Source: Chitinophagales bacterium (lineage in GTDB: Bacteria; Bacteroidota; Bacteroidia; Chitinophagales; UBA2359). Taken from it: a stretch of DNA of 64,000 bases. The stretch lies in assembly GCA_041392475.1 (NCBI GenBank), contig JAWKLZ010000001.1, forward strand, positions 2,914,001 to 2,978,000, in the 5' to 3' direction. The notes beneath the pieces are model-generated. The model saw nothing but the letters and a program-made list of their open reading frames with translations. It was not told the origin of the DNA and did not search any database. The translations under genes were made by a program, and so were the position numbers. Shown piece after piece: positions 1 to 7,400 of the stretch. Position 1 is the stretch's first letter, and the number at the start of each line of letters is the position of its first letter.

Positions 1-127
1 TGGTTCTAAAGTCATTAACTGTATTGGAGTGGGTTCAGATTTTCGTCAGCGAAATAGCAATGATTTGAAAGTGAAGTTCATGCAAAATTTGGCGAAGAAA
101 AATAATGGATTCTATATTGGTTTCTAA
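1..127 (+). CDS. C-terminal end of a probable vWA-domain protein (partial)
   Basis: An open frame enters from the left edge and runs from base 2 to a TAA at 125-127, giving 41 residues. The tail (…NCIGVGSDFRQRN … FMQNLAKKNNGFYIGF) resembles the last strand and helix of von Willebrand factor A domains, where a leader rejoining phrase such as LAKKNGGFY is common before a short C-terminus. It is followed 14 bp later by a strong terminator shared with the convergent acyl-CoA dehydrogenase gene, which supports a real gene end. The family is a guess from 41 residues; the reading frame is better supported than the name. Confidence 0.55.
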   Translation, partial: GSKVINCIGVGSDFRQRNSNDLKVKFMQNLAKKNNGFYIGF

Positions 128-141
128 CATTCACTTCAAAA

Positions 142-185
142 CAACAAAAAAGGGCATTTCAAATATGAAATGCCCTTTTTTGTTG
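142..185. terminator. Bidirectional Rho-independent terminator
   Basis: Perfect 20-bp inverted repeat (142-161 and 166-185) with a 4-base loop. The GC core GGGCATTTC/GAAATGCCC is flanked by A6 on the left and T6 on the right, so it works for both the rightward gene ending at 127 and the leftward gene ending at 204. Confidence 0.9.
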
Positions 186-203
186 AACTTAAGTTTGGAC
201 TTA

Positions 204-2012
204 CTAAGCAATCAACTCCTTCTCCCCTACAATCGTCAATACTTCTTCATCCATCAAAATATCTGCAAGTGCCGATGTTTTAGACATTTCGTATTTATAG
301 AAAAACTTCATGGTGTGGATTTTACTCTCATAAAATTCCATCGTCTGCTCCATACTACCTGTCACCAAAGCCTGTTTTGCAGCAGCAGCCATTTTGAGCC
401 ATTGCCAACCAATAGTAATCGTACCAAAGAAATCCATGAAAAGTGTAGCATCCGACAAAAAGCGTTCAAAATCACCTTTTTGAGCAAAACCACCTAAAAA
501 TTGAAGTACCTTTTGCGTCAATGCCAGTTTTTTTCCCAGAATAGACGCATAGGGTTTCAATTCATCGTATGTGTTTGCTGCTTCAATGGTTTGCATCATT
601 TCTTGCGCCAACAATTGAAGGGCTTGTCCACCTTTCATCATCATTTTTCTACCCAACAAATCCTGTGATTGAATACCCGTAGTACCTTCATACAAGGAAT
701 AAATACGGATGTCACGAGCATATTGTTGGAGCACAAATTCGGAGCAGAAGCCATATCCTCCCAAAATTTGCAGTCCATTCTTGGTCGCTTCTTGCCCTTT
801 TTCGGCAGGATAAGTTTTGACAATTGGCGTAAGCAATTCCAACAACAGATGGTATTTTTCGGCTTCTTCGGGTTTGACGTGTTCCCAATCTTGGTAAATT
901 GAAGCTTCCAAAACCAAACTCAAACTACCTTCTGCAATCGCTTTTTGGAGCAACAACATACGACGTACATCGGGGTGATTGATAATTAGCGTTTGTTCTT
1001 GTTGAACATCTTTTACCCCTCCTCGCTGCAAACGACGACCTTGTGGACGCTCATTGGCATATTGAAGCGAGGCATAATAAGCCGCATTTGCAATGGCAGC
1101 CGCTCCCCTACCTACTCCGATTCTCGCCTCATTCATCATCTGAAACATGTGCTTCAAACCTTGATTGGCATTGCCGACCAGCCAACCCTTGCTGTTGTTT
1201 TTTTCCCCAAACACTAAATGAGTCGTACACAATCCTCGCTGACCTACTTTCTGAAAATCACCTGCCGTAATGACATCATTGGACTCCAGTTCACCGTTTT
1301 CGCCCACTCTAAATTTGGGTACTGCAAAAAGGGAAATTCCTTTTGTGCCGAGAGGTGCACCTTCAATGCGTGCCAAGACCAAATGCACAAAATTTTCGAA
1401 ATAGGGATGATCGCCTGCCGTAATGAAGATTTTTTGTCCCTTGATTTGATAGCTACCATCTTCATTGGGGTAAGCGGTAGTTGTGACATCGGAAAGGGAA
1501 CTACCCGCCTGCGGTTCGGTCAGACACATCGTACCGCCCCATTTGCCCTCCATCATATTGGGCATAAATCGGTCTTTCAATTCTTGTGTTCCAAATGCAC
1601 GAATCAGATTGGCAGCACCTGCAGGAAGCGAAAAATAGGCGGTGATATTGTTGTTGGCGCAGTCCATGATATAGTGAACCGCCGTATAAAGTATCCCTGG
1701 CTGACGAACACCTCCTTCGTCGTAGTCAAAGTGAGAACCCACAAAACCCATTTCTGCCCCTTTTTCGAGAATGTTCTTCAACTGAGGAATGACGTAAATG
1801 CCGCCATCATCGTAACGGGAAGGATCTTCATCCATTTCTCTAAAACAAGGATACAATTCTTGATCAGAATAGTCCTTCACCGCATCCAAAAACATATCTA
1901 CGCTCTCTTTATCATAGTCTTGGAAATATTCATGCTGAAACAAATCATTCGTATTGTGTACTTCATAGAGCAAATACCGAAGTGTGTTCATGTCTATATA
2001 CTTGCTTGCCAT
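204..2012 (-). CDS. Acyl-CoA dehydrogenase
   Basis: Flavoprotein of 602 aa that would oxidise acyl-CoA to enoyl-CoA in fatty-acid or branched-chain/amino-acid degradation in the cytoplasm. The order is the usual one: helical N-domain, middle beta domain with MCLTEPQAGSSLSD (FAD/substrate contacts) and IFITAGDH, then a C-terminal helical domain with LQILGGYGFCSE and the SLYEGTTGIQSQDLLGRK segment, whose Glu is the catalytic-base position of this long subfamily. The extra ~130 C-terminal residues match the ~600-aa FadE/DmdC-like group rather than the 380-aa enzymes. Substrate cannot be told. A candidate leftward promoter has a -7 box TATTTTTG at 2069-2062, but its -33 TTG is 24 bp away, slightly long. 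Single gene, terminated by the hairpin at 142-185. Confidence 0.93.
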   Translation of the reverse strand: MASKYIDMNTLRYLLYEVHNTNDLFQHEYFQDYDKESVDMFLDAVKDYSDQELYPCFREMDEDPSRYDDGGIYVIPQLKNILEKGAEMGFVGSHFDYDEGGVRQPGILYTAVHYIMDCANNNITAYFSLPAGAANLIRAFGTQELKDRFMPNMMEGKWGGTMCLTEPQAGSSLSDVTTTAYPNEDGSYQIKGQKIFITAGDHPYFENFVHLVLARIEGAPLGTKGISLFAVPKFRVGENGELESNDVITAGDFQKVGQRGLCTTHLVFGEKNNSKGWLVGNANQGLKHMFQMMNEARIGVGRGAAAIANAAYYASLQYANERPQGRRLQRGGVKDVQQEQTLIINHPDVRRMLLLQKAIAEGSLSLVLEASIYQDWEHVKPEEAEKYHLLLELLTPIVKTYPAEKGQEATKNGLQILGGYGFCSEFVLQQYARDIRIYSLYEGTTGIQSQDLLGRKMMMKGGQALQLLAQEMMQTIEAANTYDELKPYASILGKKLALTQKVLQFLGGFAQKGDFERFLSDATLFMDFFGTITIGWQWLKMAAAAKQALVTGSMEQTMEFYESKIHTMKFFYKYEMSKTSALADILMDEEVLTIVGEKELIA

Positions 2013-2089
2013 AGGTCAGATTGTTTTAAACTGTTTGTCTAAATGGGAAAAAATATTTCACCAAAAATAACCATTTTTTTCAAAAATTG

Positions 2090-2120
2090 TTGTCAATTTC
2101 AAATAAGGGTTCTATATTTG
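2090..2120 (+). promoter_or_regulatory. Bacteroidota-type promoter of tRNA-Val
   Basis: TTG at 2090-2092, 20-bp spacer, TATATTTG at 2113-2120, which matches the Bacteroidota consensus TTG-N19-23-TAnnTTTG. Transcription would start about 60 bases before the tRNA. Confidence 0.75.
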
Positions 2121-2184
2121 CACCGCCTTATGAAATAAGGGAGATTGATAAATAAATTTCTATTCATTTTTTAGGTGCAAAAAC

Positions 2185-2259
2185 GGGAGATTAGCTCAGT
2201 TGGTTCAGAGCATCTGCCTTACAAGCAGGGGGTCGTTGGTTCGAATCCAACATTTCCCA
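2185..2259 (+). tRNA. tRNA-Val (anticodon UAC)
   Basis: Full cloverleaf: acceptor GGGAGAT/ATTTCCC with one G-U pair, D arm with AGCTCAGTTGGTTCAGAGC, anticodon stem-loop with loop CTTACAA (anticodon TAC), T arm GTTGG-TTCGAAT-CCAAC and discriminator A. CC but no A follows, so CCA is not encoded. The 3' half is the integration target of the element to the right. The last pair of the anticodon stem is T-G here but would be T-A with the 3' half stored at 25422-25467. Confidence 0.95.
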
Positions 2260-2261
2260 CC
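2216..2261 (+). repeat. attL: tRNA-Val 3'-half copy rebuilding the tRNA
   Basis: 46 bp identical to 25422-25467 except G at 2229 against A at 25435. It starts in the anticodon stem and runs past the tRNA end. The mismatch lies in the anticodon stem, where the right copy restores a Watson-Crick pair. This suggests the present tRNA 3' half came with the element and the right copy is the older chromosomal end. Confidence 0.85.
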
Positions 2262-2270
2262 TTATAAATC

Positions 2271-2305
2271 AAGCAGTTACAATAAATTTTGTAGCTGCTT
2301 TTTTT
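2271..2305 (+). terminator. tRNA-Val terminator hairpin (copy 1)
   Basis: AAGCAGTTACAA (2271-2282) pairs with TTGTAGCTGCTT (2289-2300), one G-U pair, then T7. Two further copies of the same hairpin stand at 25478-25513 and 25879-25914. Confidence 0.85.
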
Positions 2306-2308
2306 GTT

Positions 2309-2329
2309 GGTTTAAACATAGTTTAAACA
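2309..2329. repeat. Sub-terminal repeat GTTTAAAC-ATA-GTTTAAAC (left)
   Basis: A 21-bp sequence containing two GTTTAAAC palindromes three bases apart. It is identical to 25287-25307 just inside the right end of the element, and 19 of 21 positions match 25918-25938. Its place beside both att sites fits an arm-type binding site for the integrase or an excisionase; that role is inference. Confidence 0.65.
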
Positions 2330-2493
2330 TTTGCTTCATTTTTTTTGCTGAGTTTAAACCAAAATTCCTCTCCATTTTTTTTTCTTTCCCCATACTTTTC
2401 TTAGATTAGCCTTTCATTTTTTCACCAAAACAATCTGTATAGACAATATTCTAATCTAACATATCAAGCAATCAATTAGCGTTTGCTGTTTTT

Positions 2494-2608
2494 TTCGATT
2501 CAAAAATCGCCAAATAATGAATTAGGGAAAAAACATAAGCGATGCGGTCACGTTATGCGTGGGCGTACCGACTTTTCCCTAGGGTGTTTGGCGATACCTT
2601 GAATCGAA
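2494..2608 (+). other. Nested 115-bp inverted-repeat structure (possible ncRNA, oriT or origin)
   Basis: Three perfectly paired helices stack on one axis: 2494-2503 with 2599-2608 (10 bp), 2506-2514 with 2587-2595 (9 bp), and 2523-2531 with 2573-2581 (9 bp). They are separated by small asymmetric internal loops and capped by a 41-base loop that can fold further (CATAA/TTATG, CGGT/ACCG). It lies in the 425-bp gene-free stretch between the tRNA terminator and the first element gene. The loop is visibly richer in GC than its surroundings. Nothing in it codes convincingly. It could be a structured RNA, a transfer origin or a replication origin; no consensus known to me settles it. Confidence 0.55.
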
Positions 2609-2684
2609 GTTGGTAACGACTCACGCTCTTTTTTTGCTGTTGGTAGATGTATTTCCATTTCATCACTTTTAAAATCCAATCAGC

Positions 2685-3281
2685 ATGAACAAACACAGAC
2701 CACAAGGCAGACTTTCCTTTGTCTCCAATCCAAAATCCCCAAAAACGACTTCTTCAAAGGTGGGTTATGATACTCCTATTTTCTCGCCAAGTGACCCACT
2801 CCCAAGCGGAAACCCATTACATTTATTATTCTTGCTGCTTTTCGCTGCATTTTTCTTTATCTTAGCTACGTCAGATTTTGACGAGTATGTGCTATTGAAA
2901 GATGATGGTACGTATGAACTGACCGACAAACGAAAAGGAAAACTACTCAACGAATTGGCAGATTTGGAGGAAGCGGAACAGTATGCACTTCGGGCGATTC
3001 GTAGCGGAATGTACCCTTGCTTTAGTTGTTTTACGTCAGATTCCATTTTTCTGTATAGCGGTGAAGTTTGGAAGTATGGGATTACGACCAAAGGGCAAAA
3101 TAGGCGATATGGGCGTTTTCTGATAAACATGGGTTTGCAGTACGAAATTCAATACAAAGGACTTTTACACGATTGCTTGAAGGAGGAAAAGCGAAAGATT
3201 TACCACTATCCGCTTTTGCCCGAAAATCTGAAACGTGCTAAGAAATTGGGGCGACCTCCCGGCAATAAACAAGATTCTTGA
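2685..3281 (+). CDS. Unknown membrane-anchored protein with GIY-YIG-like C-terminal segment
   Basis: 198 aa. The N-terminus is polar and proline/serine rich, followed by one hydrophobic segment (about residues 46-63, LHLLFLLLFAAFFFILA), then an acidic linker. The C-terminal part (about 115-195) has a pattern seen in hypothetical proteins of Bacteroidota mobile elements: YSGEVWKYGITTKG, then RYG, a long helix with LKEEKRKIYHYPLLPE, and a final RPPGN. The order tyrosine - glycine strand - arginine - glutamate in the helix recalls a GIY-YIG nuclease fold, but this is a resemblance and not a firm assignment. It is the first gene inside the left end of the element, followed 72 bp later by another unknown gene in the same direction. 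Confidence 0.7.
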   Translation: MNKHRPQGRLSFVSNPKSPKTTSSKVGYDTPIFSPSDPLPSGNPLHLLFLLLFAAFFFILATSDFDEYVLLKDDGTYELTDKRKGKLLNELADLEEAEQYALRAIRSGMYPCFSCFTSDSIFLYSGEVWKYGITTKGQNRRYGRFLINMGLQYEIQYKGLLHDCLKEEKRKIYHYPLLPENLKRAKKLGRPPGNKQDS

Positions 3282-3353
3282 AGTGAAAGGACGCAAGATG
3301 TGAGAAGCGAGAAGTCAGACATAGTTTTAAAACAATCTTAAAAAATCAACAAC

Positions 3354-3986
3354 ATGAATACTAATAATCAAAATATAAACCCAAACACAACAAACGCTGA
3401 ACCTACTCCAAAAGACTTCAATTTTACGGCAATCACTTGGAAGGATGTCACCGACAAAGTGAATTTTCAAGCGTTTGAAGATGTATTGAATGAGCAATTG
3501 ACTTTAGCCGATTATGGCGAAACGGTCAAAAATCTGTACGGTACTTTTTTGGTGATTCAAGCCAACAATGAGTTTCACGATGAATTTGTGGACTACGATA
3601 CAGAGGAACAGATTTTGGAAATGGCGTTCAAGGTGGATATACGGCAATTGAAGGACGCAAGCAAAGCGGAAACATTGCAACGAATGGCAAAGGCTTTTTT
3701 GGCGTATATTCGGCAATATCCTACTATTGAAGGTTTTGACTCAAAGCGTTTTTATACGGATGTTCAATCTGCTTTTGCTGAAAAAGGATGGTTGGTTGAG
3801 GCAGAATCAGCGATTTCAATTTCCAATTTATCGCTCTCCGAAAAAGCGAAAATAACAGGATTGGAGGAAGCGATTGTTCATTTGATAGAAACGGATATTG
3901 ACAAGGCAGCTTTGGGGTGGATAAAAGTGTATTGTGAGAAATTGGAGATAGAATATCGGGAATTGATACCCGAACTCTTTGCTTAA
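3354..3986 (+). CDS. Unknown soluble protein of the element
   Basis: 210 aa with an Asn/Thr-rich, probably disordered N-terminus (first ~20 residues) and an acidic, mostly helical remainder. No signal peptide, membrane segment or motif I recognise. The start ATG at 3354 is preceded by an A-rich leader typical of Bacteroidota. It follows the 198-aa gene in the same direction and ends 54 bp before the Fur-type operator at 4040, so it is the last gene before the metal-resistance block. Role unknown; its position suggests an element maintenance or accessory gene rather than metal resistance. Confidence 0.75.
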   Translation: MNTNNQNINPNTTNAEPTPKDFNFTAITWKDVTDKVNFQAFEDVLNEQLTLADYGETVKNLYGTFLVIQANNEFHDEFVDYDTEEQILEMAFKVDIRQLKDASKAETLQRMAKAFLAYIRQYPTIEGFDSKRFYTDVQSAFAEKGWLVEAESAISISNLSLSEKAKITGLEEAIVHLIETDIDKAALGWIKVYCEKLEIEYRELIPELFA

Positions 3987-4039
3987 TTCAAGATTCTTCC
4001 CACTTCAATACCATACAACGAGTTTTACTCAACCCACTT

Positions 4040-4074
4040 TGCAATTCAATTGCACTAACATTGTGGTATTTTTG
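4040..4074 (+). promoter_or_regulatory. Fur-box-like operator and -7 box before the czc-type operon
   Basis: Perfect 7-1-7 palindrome TGCAATT-C-AATTGCA at 4040-4054, then TATTTTTG (-7 type) at 4067-4074, 12 bp downstream, and the ATG at 4081. A near copy with the same spacing stands at 14079-14114. The 7-1-7 form is that of Fur/Zur/PerR family sites, and a Fur-family gene lies in the same element at 13662-14075. Binding by that protein is inference. The -33 TTG is not well placed (14 or 25 bp). Confidence 0.65.
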
Positions 4075-4080
4075 CAGTTG

Positions 4081-4422
4081 ATGAAAATAACTACCTACAT
4101 ATTCACCATTTACATACTTGCGTTATCACTCGTACCTTGTAGCGATGGTGGCGGTGGTATGGTAGAGATAGTTAAGCATTTTTTTGGGGTAGAACACCAT
4201 CATGTATCAGACCATGAGCAACATTCAAAAGATTGTGGGGATGATGCTTGTACGCCTTTTTGTGTTTGCAGTTGTTGTTCGATAGCTTTAGATGTTCCTC
4301 CAAAGCTATTTTTTAGGGTTGAATATCTACCTCCAATGCTTTCTAAATTACAGACCTCATTTTCCGATTTTATTCCTTCCTCTTTTCATACTTCTATTTG
4401 GCAACCGCCGAAATTTAGTTGA
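4081..4422 (+). CDS. Small cysteine-rich metal-locus protein (DUF6660-like), copy 1
   Basis: 113 aa from the ATG at 4081; upstream in-frame ATGs would put the start before the promoter. It has an N-terminal hydrophobic segment ending at a cysteine (ALSLVPC), a His-rich stretch (VEHHHVSDHEQHS), a cysteine cluster (CGDDACTPFCVCSCC) and a C-terminal IWQPPK motif. The paralogue at 10213-10554 has the same order. I recall this small family (DUF6660) beside CusA/CzcA pumps in Bacteroidota. The Cys/His content suggests binding soft or transition metal ions in the envelope, perhaps as a lipoprotein or periplasmic chaperone. It is the first gene of the pump operon. Function inferred. Confidence 0.75.
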   Translation: MKITTYIFTIYILALSLVPCSDGGGGMVEIVKHFFGVEHHHVSDHEQHSKDCGDDACTPFCVCSCCSIALDVPPKLFFRVEYLPPMLSKLQTSFSDFIPSSFHTSIWQPPKFS

Positions 4423-4491
4423 CCAATTTTCGTGGGATAACTATGTCCACACAACTCGTACTTATTGGTTTAACTAAATTTCAAATAACTT

Positions 4492-7400
4492 ATGTTTGAT
4501 AAGATTATCGCTTATTCAATTGAGAATAAGTTTGTAATAGGGCTATTGGTAGCTGCCCTAATTGTGTGGGGTTTATTCTCCTTAAAACAGCTACCTGTTG
4601 ATGCTGTGCCTGACATCACCAACAATCAGGTGCAAGTGATTACCATTTCTCCAACTTTGGCAACCCAAGAAGTAGAACAGTTTATTACCACGCCTGTCGA
4701 ATTGGCTTTGCAGAATATTCAGCAGCTTGTTGAAATACGCTCTATATCTCGTTTTGGGCTATCTGTTGTGACGGTGGTTTTTGAGGAAGATATGGACGTA
4801 TATTTATCTCGTCAGTTGGTGAGTGAATACCTAAAAGAAGCAGAAGGCAATATTCCCGAAGGTTTGGGAACGCCTGAAATGGCACCGATTTCTACGGGTT
4901 TGGGAGAGATTTATCAGTATGTAGTCCGACCGAAAGAGGGTTTTGAAGATAAATATCCTCCAACAGAATTGCGAAGTATTCAAGATTGGATTGTAAAACG
5001 CCAATTGTCGGGAATTGAAGGTGTGGTAGAAGTCAATACGATGGGTGGTTTCCTCAAACAATATGAGGTGGCAGTCAATCCCAATTTACTTAAATCGGTG
5101 GGCGTGAGTATTACCGATATTTTTGAGGCATTGGAAAACAGCAATGAAAATACAGGAGGTGCATACATCGAGAAAAATCCCAACACTTACTATATCCGTA
5201 CCGATGGTATTGCTCGTTCTTTGTCTGATTTAGAAAACATTGTGGTAGATGTTCGCAATGGCAGACCTATTTTGATAAAAGATGTGGCAACGGTTCAGTT
5301 TGGTAAAGCTCCTCGATATGGGGCATTGGTTCGGGATGGAGAGGAAGCCGTTGGTGGTCGGGTGATGATGCTGAAAGGCGCAAACTCGGCAGCTGTGACG
5401 GAACGGGTAAAAGAACGGGTCATACAAATCGAAAAATCATTGCCCGAAGGTGTCGTAATTGAATCCTATTTGGTTCGGGATAAATTGGTTTCTACTGCTA
5501 TCGGAACAGTCAAAACCAACCTCTTGGAAGGTGGGTTAATTGTTATTTTTATTTTGGTTTTGATGCTTGGAAATTGGAGGGCAGGGCTAATAGTTGCCTC
5601 TGTTATCCCTTTGGCGATGTTGTTTGCCATTTCTATGATGAACTTATTGGGAATTTCTGCCAATTTAATGAGTTTGGGAGCAATTGATTTTGGGTTGATT
5701 GTGGATGGTGCGGTTATCATTGTCGAATCCATTGTTCACCGCTTACAGGTCAATTTTGCAGGGCAAAAATTGACGACTTCACAAATGAACCATGAGGTTA
5801 AAACGGCTTCTCAAAAAATCAGAAGTTCCGCAGCTTTTGGCGAAATCATCATTTTGATGGTTTACATTCCTATTTTGGCTTTGGTGGGCATTGAAGGAAA
5901 AATGTTTAAGCCAATGGCGCAGACGGTTATGTTGGCAATTGGAGGAGCTTTGATTCTTTCTTTGACTTATGTACCGATGATGTCGGCATTGTTTCTCAAC
6001 AAAAAAATCACTGATAAGAAAACGATTGCTGACCGAATTATCGCTTTTTTCCAAAAACTTTATACGCCTGTTTTGAATATAGCCTTGCGCTTAAAGACTC
6101 TTTTCGTATTGGCTACAATCATTCTATTTGCTTATAGTTTTTTCGTTTTCACAAGAATGGGGGGCGAATTTATCCCCACATTGGAGGAAGGGGATTTAGC
6201 CATGCAGCAAATTTTACCTGCTGGCACTTCGCTTTCGCAGAGTATCGAAATGGCTTCTATTATTCAAAAGAAACTACTCCAAGATTTTCCCGAAATAGAA
6301 GATGTGGTAGTGAATATTGGAGCAGCCGAAATTCCTACTGACCCAATGCCTGTTGAAATTGGGGATTATGTTTTGGTGATGAAACCCAAATCGGAATGGA
6401 CTTCGGCAAGCAATCGTAAGGAAATGTTTGAGAAAATCGAAGAATCATTGAGTGTTATTCCTGGAGTAGGTTATGAGTTTTCGCAGCCTATACAATTGCG
6501 CTTCAATGAATTAATGACTGGTTCAAAAGCGGATATTGCTATAAAACTATATGGTGAAGATTTGGATTTGCTTTACAGCAAAGCGAAAGAAGCAGAGAGC
6601 GTTATCACAAAACTTGGTGGTGTGGGAACGGTCAATGTAGAGCAAACAATAGGGATGCCTCAAATCATCATCAACTTCAAATACGACAGAATGGCGCAGT
6701 ATGGTTTGCAAGTAAAAGAGGTGAATCAAGTGGTCAGAAGTGCTTTTGCAGGGGAAAAGGCAGGGGTGATTTATGAAGGAGAGAAACGCTTTGATTTGGT
6801 GGTGAGAATGGATGAAAAATACCGCAATGGTATTGAAGATGTGCAAAATTTATACATCACTTTGGACAATGGCACACAAGTACCTTTACAGGCAGTTGCT
6901 GATGTAAATCTGACAGATGCACCCATGCAGATTTCGAGAGAGAACACCAATCGCAGAATAGTGATTGGGGTGAATGTAGGCGATACAGATGTGGAAACTT
7001 TGGTGGGCAAAATTCAAGGAGAATTGGATGCAAAAGTTGATTTGCCTGTTGGGTATTATTTCACCTATGGCGGTCAATTTGAAAATCTAAAAGCTGCCAA
7101 TGCTCGTTTGATGGTAGCTGTACCGCTTGCGCTCGCTTTGATTTTTATCCTCCTTTATTTCACCTTTGGAAGTATCGCCCAAGCTGCCTTGATTTTTACG
7201 GCTATTCCACTTTCTGCAATTGGAGGGATTTGGGCTTTGGAGCTTCGAGGAATGCCGTTTAGTATTTCGGCAGGGATTGGTTTTATTGCCCTTTTTGGAG
7301 TGGCGGTATTGAATGGGATTGTCTTGATTGGCTACTTCAATCAATTGAAAAAAGAAGGTATGACCAACATTAGAGAACGCATCCTCGAAGGAACAAAAGT

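Noticed and set aside
1218..2042. 274-codon rightward open frame opposite the acyl-CoA dehydrogenase
   Set aside because: Shadow of a well-supported gene; no family features.
2494..2608. Interpretation of the nested hairpin as an integron attC site
   Set aside because: No convincing R'/R'' core pair (GTTRRRY with complement), no integron integrase, and arms too perfectly paired.
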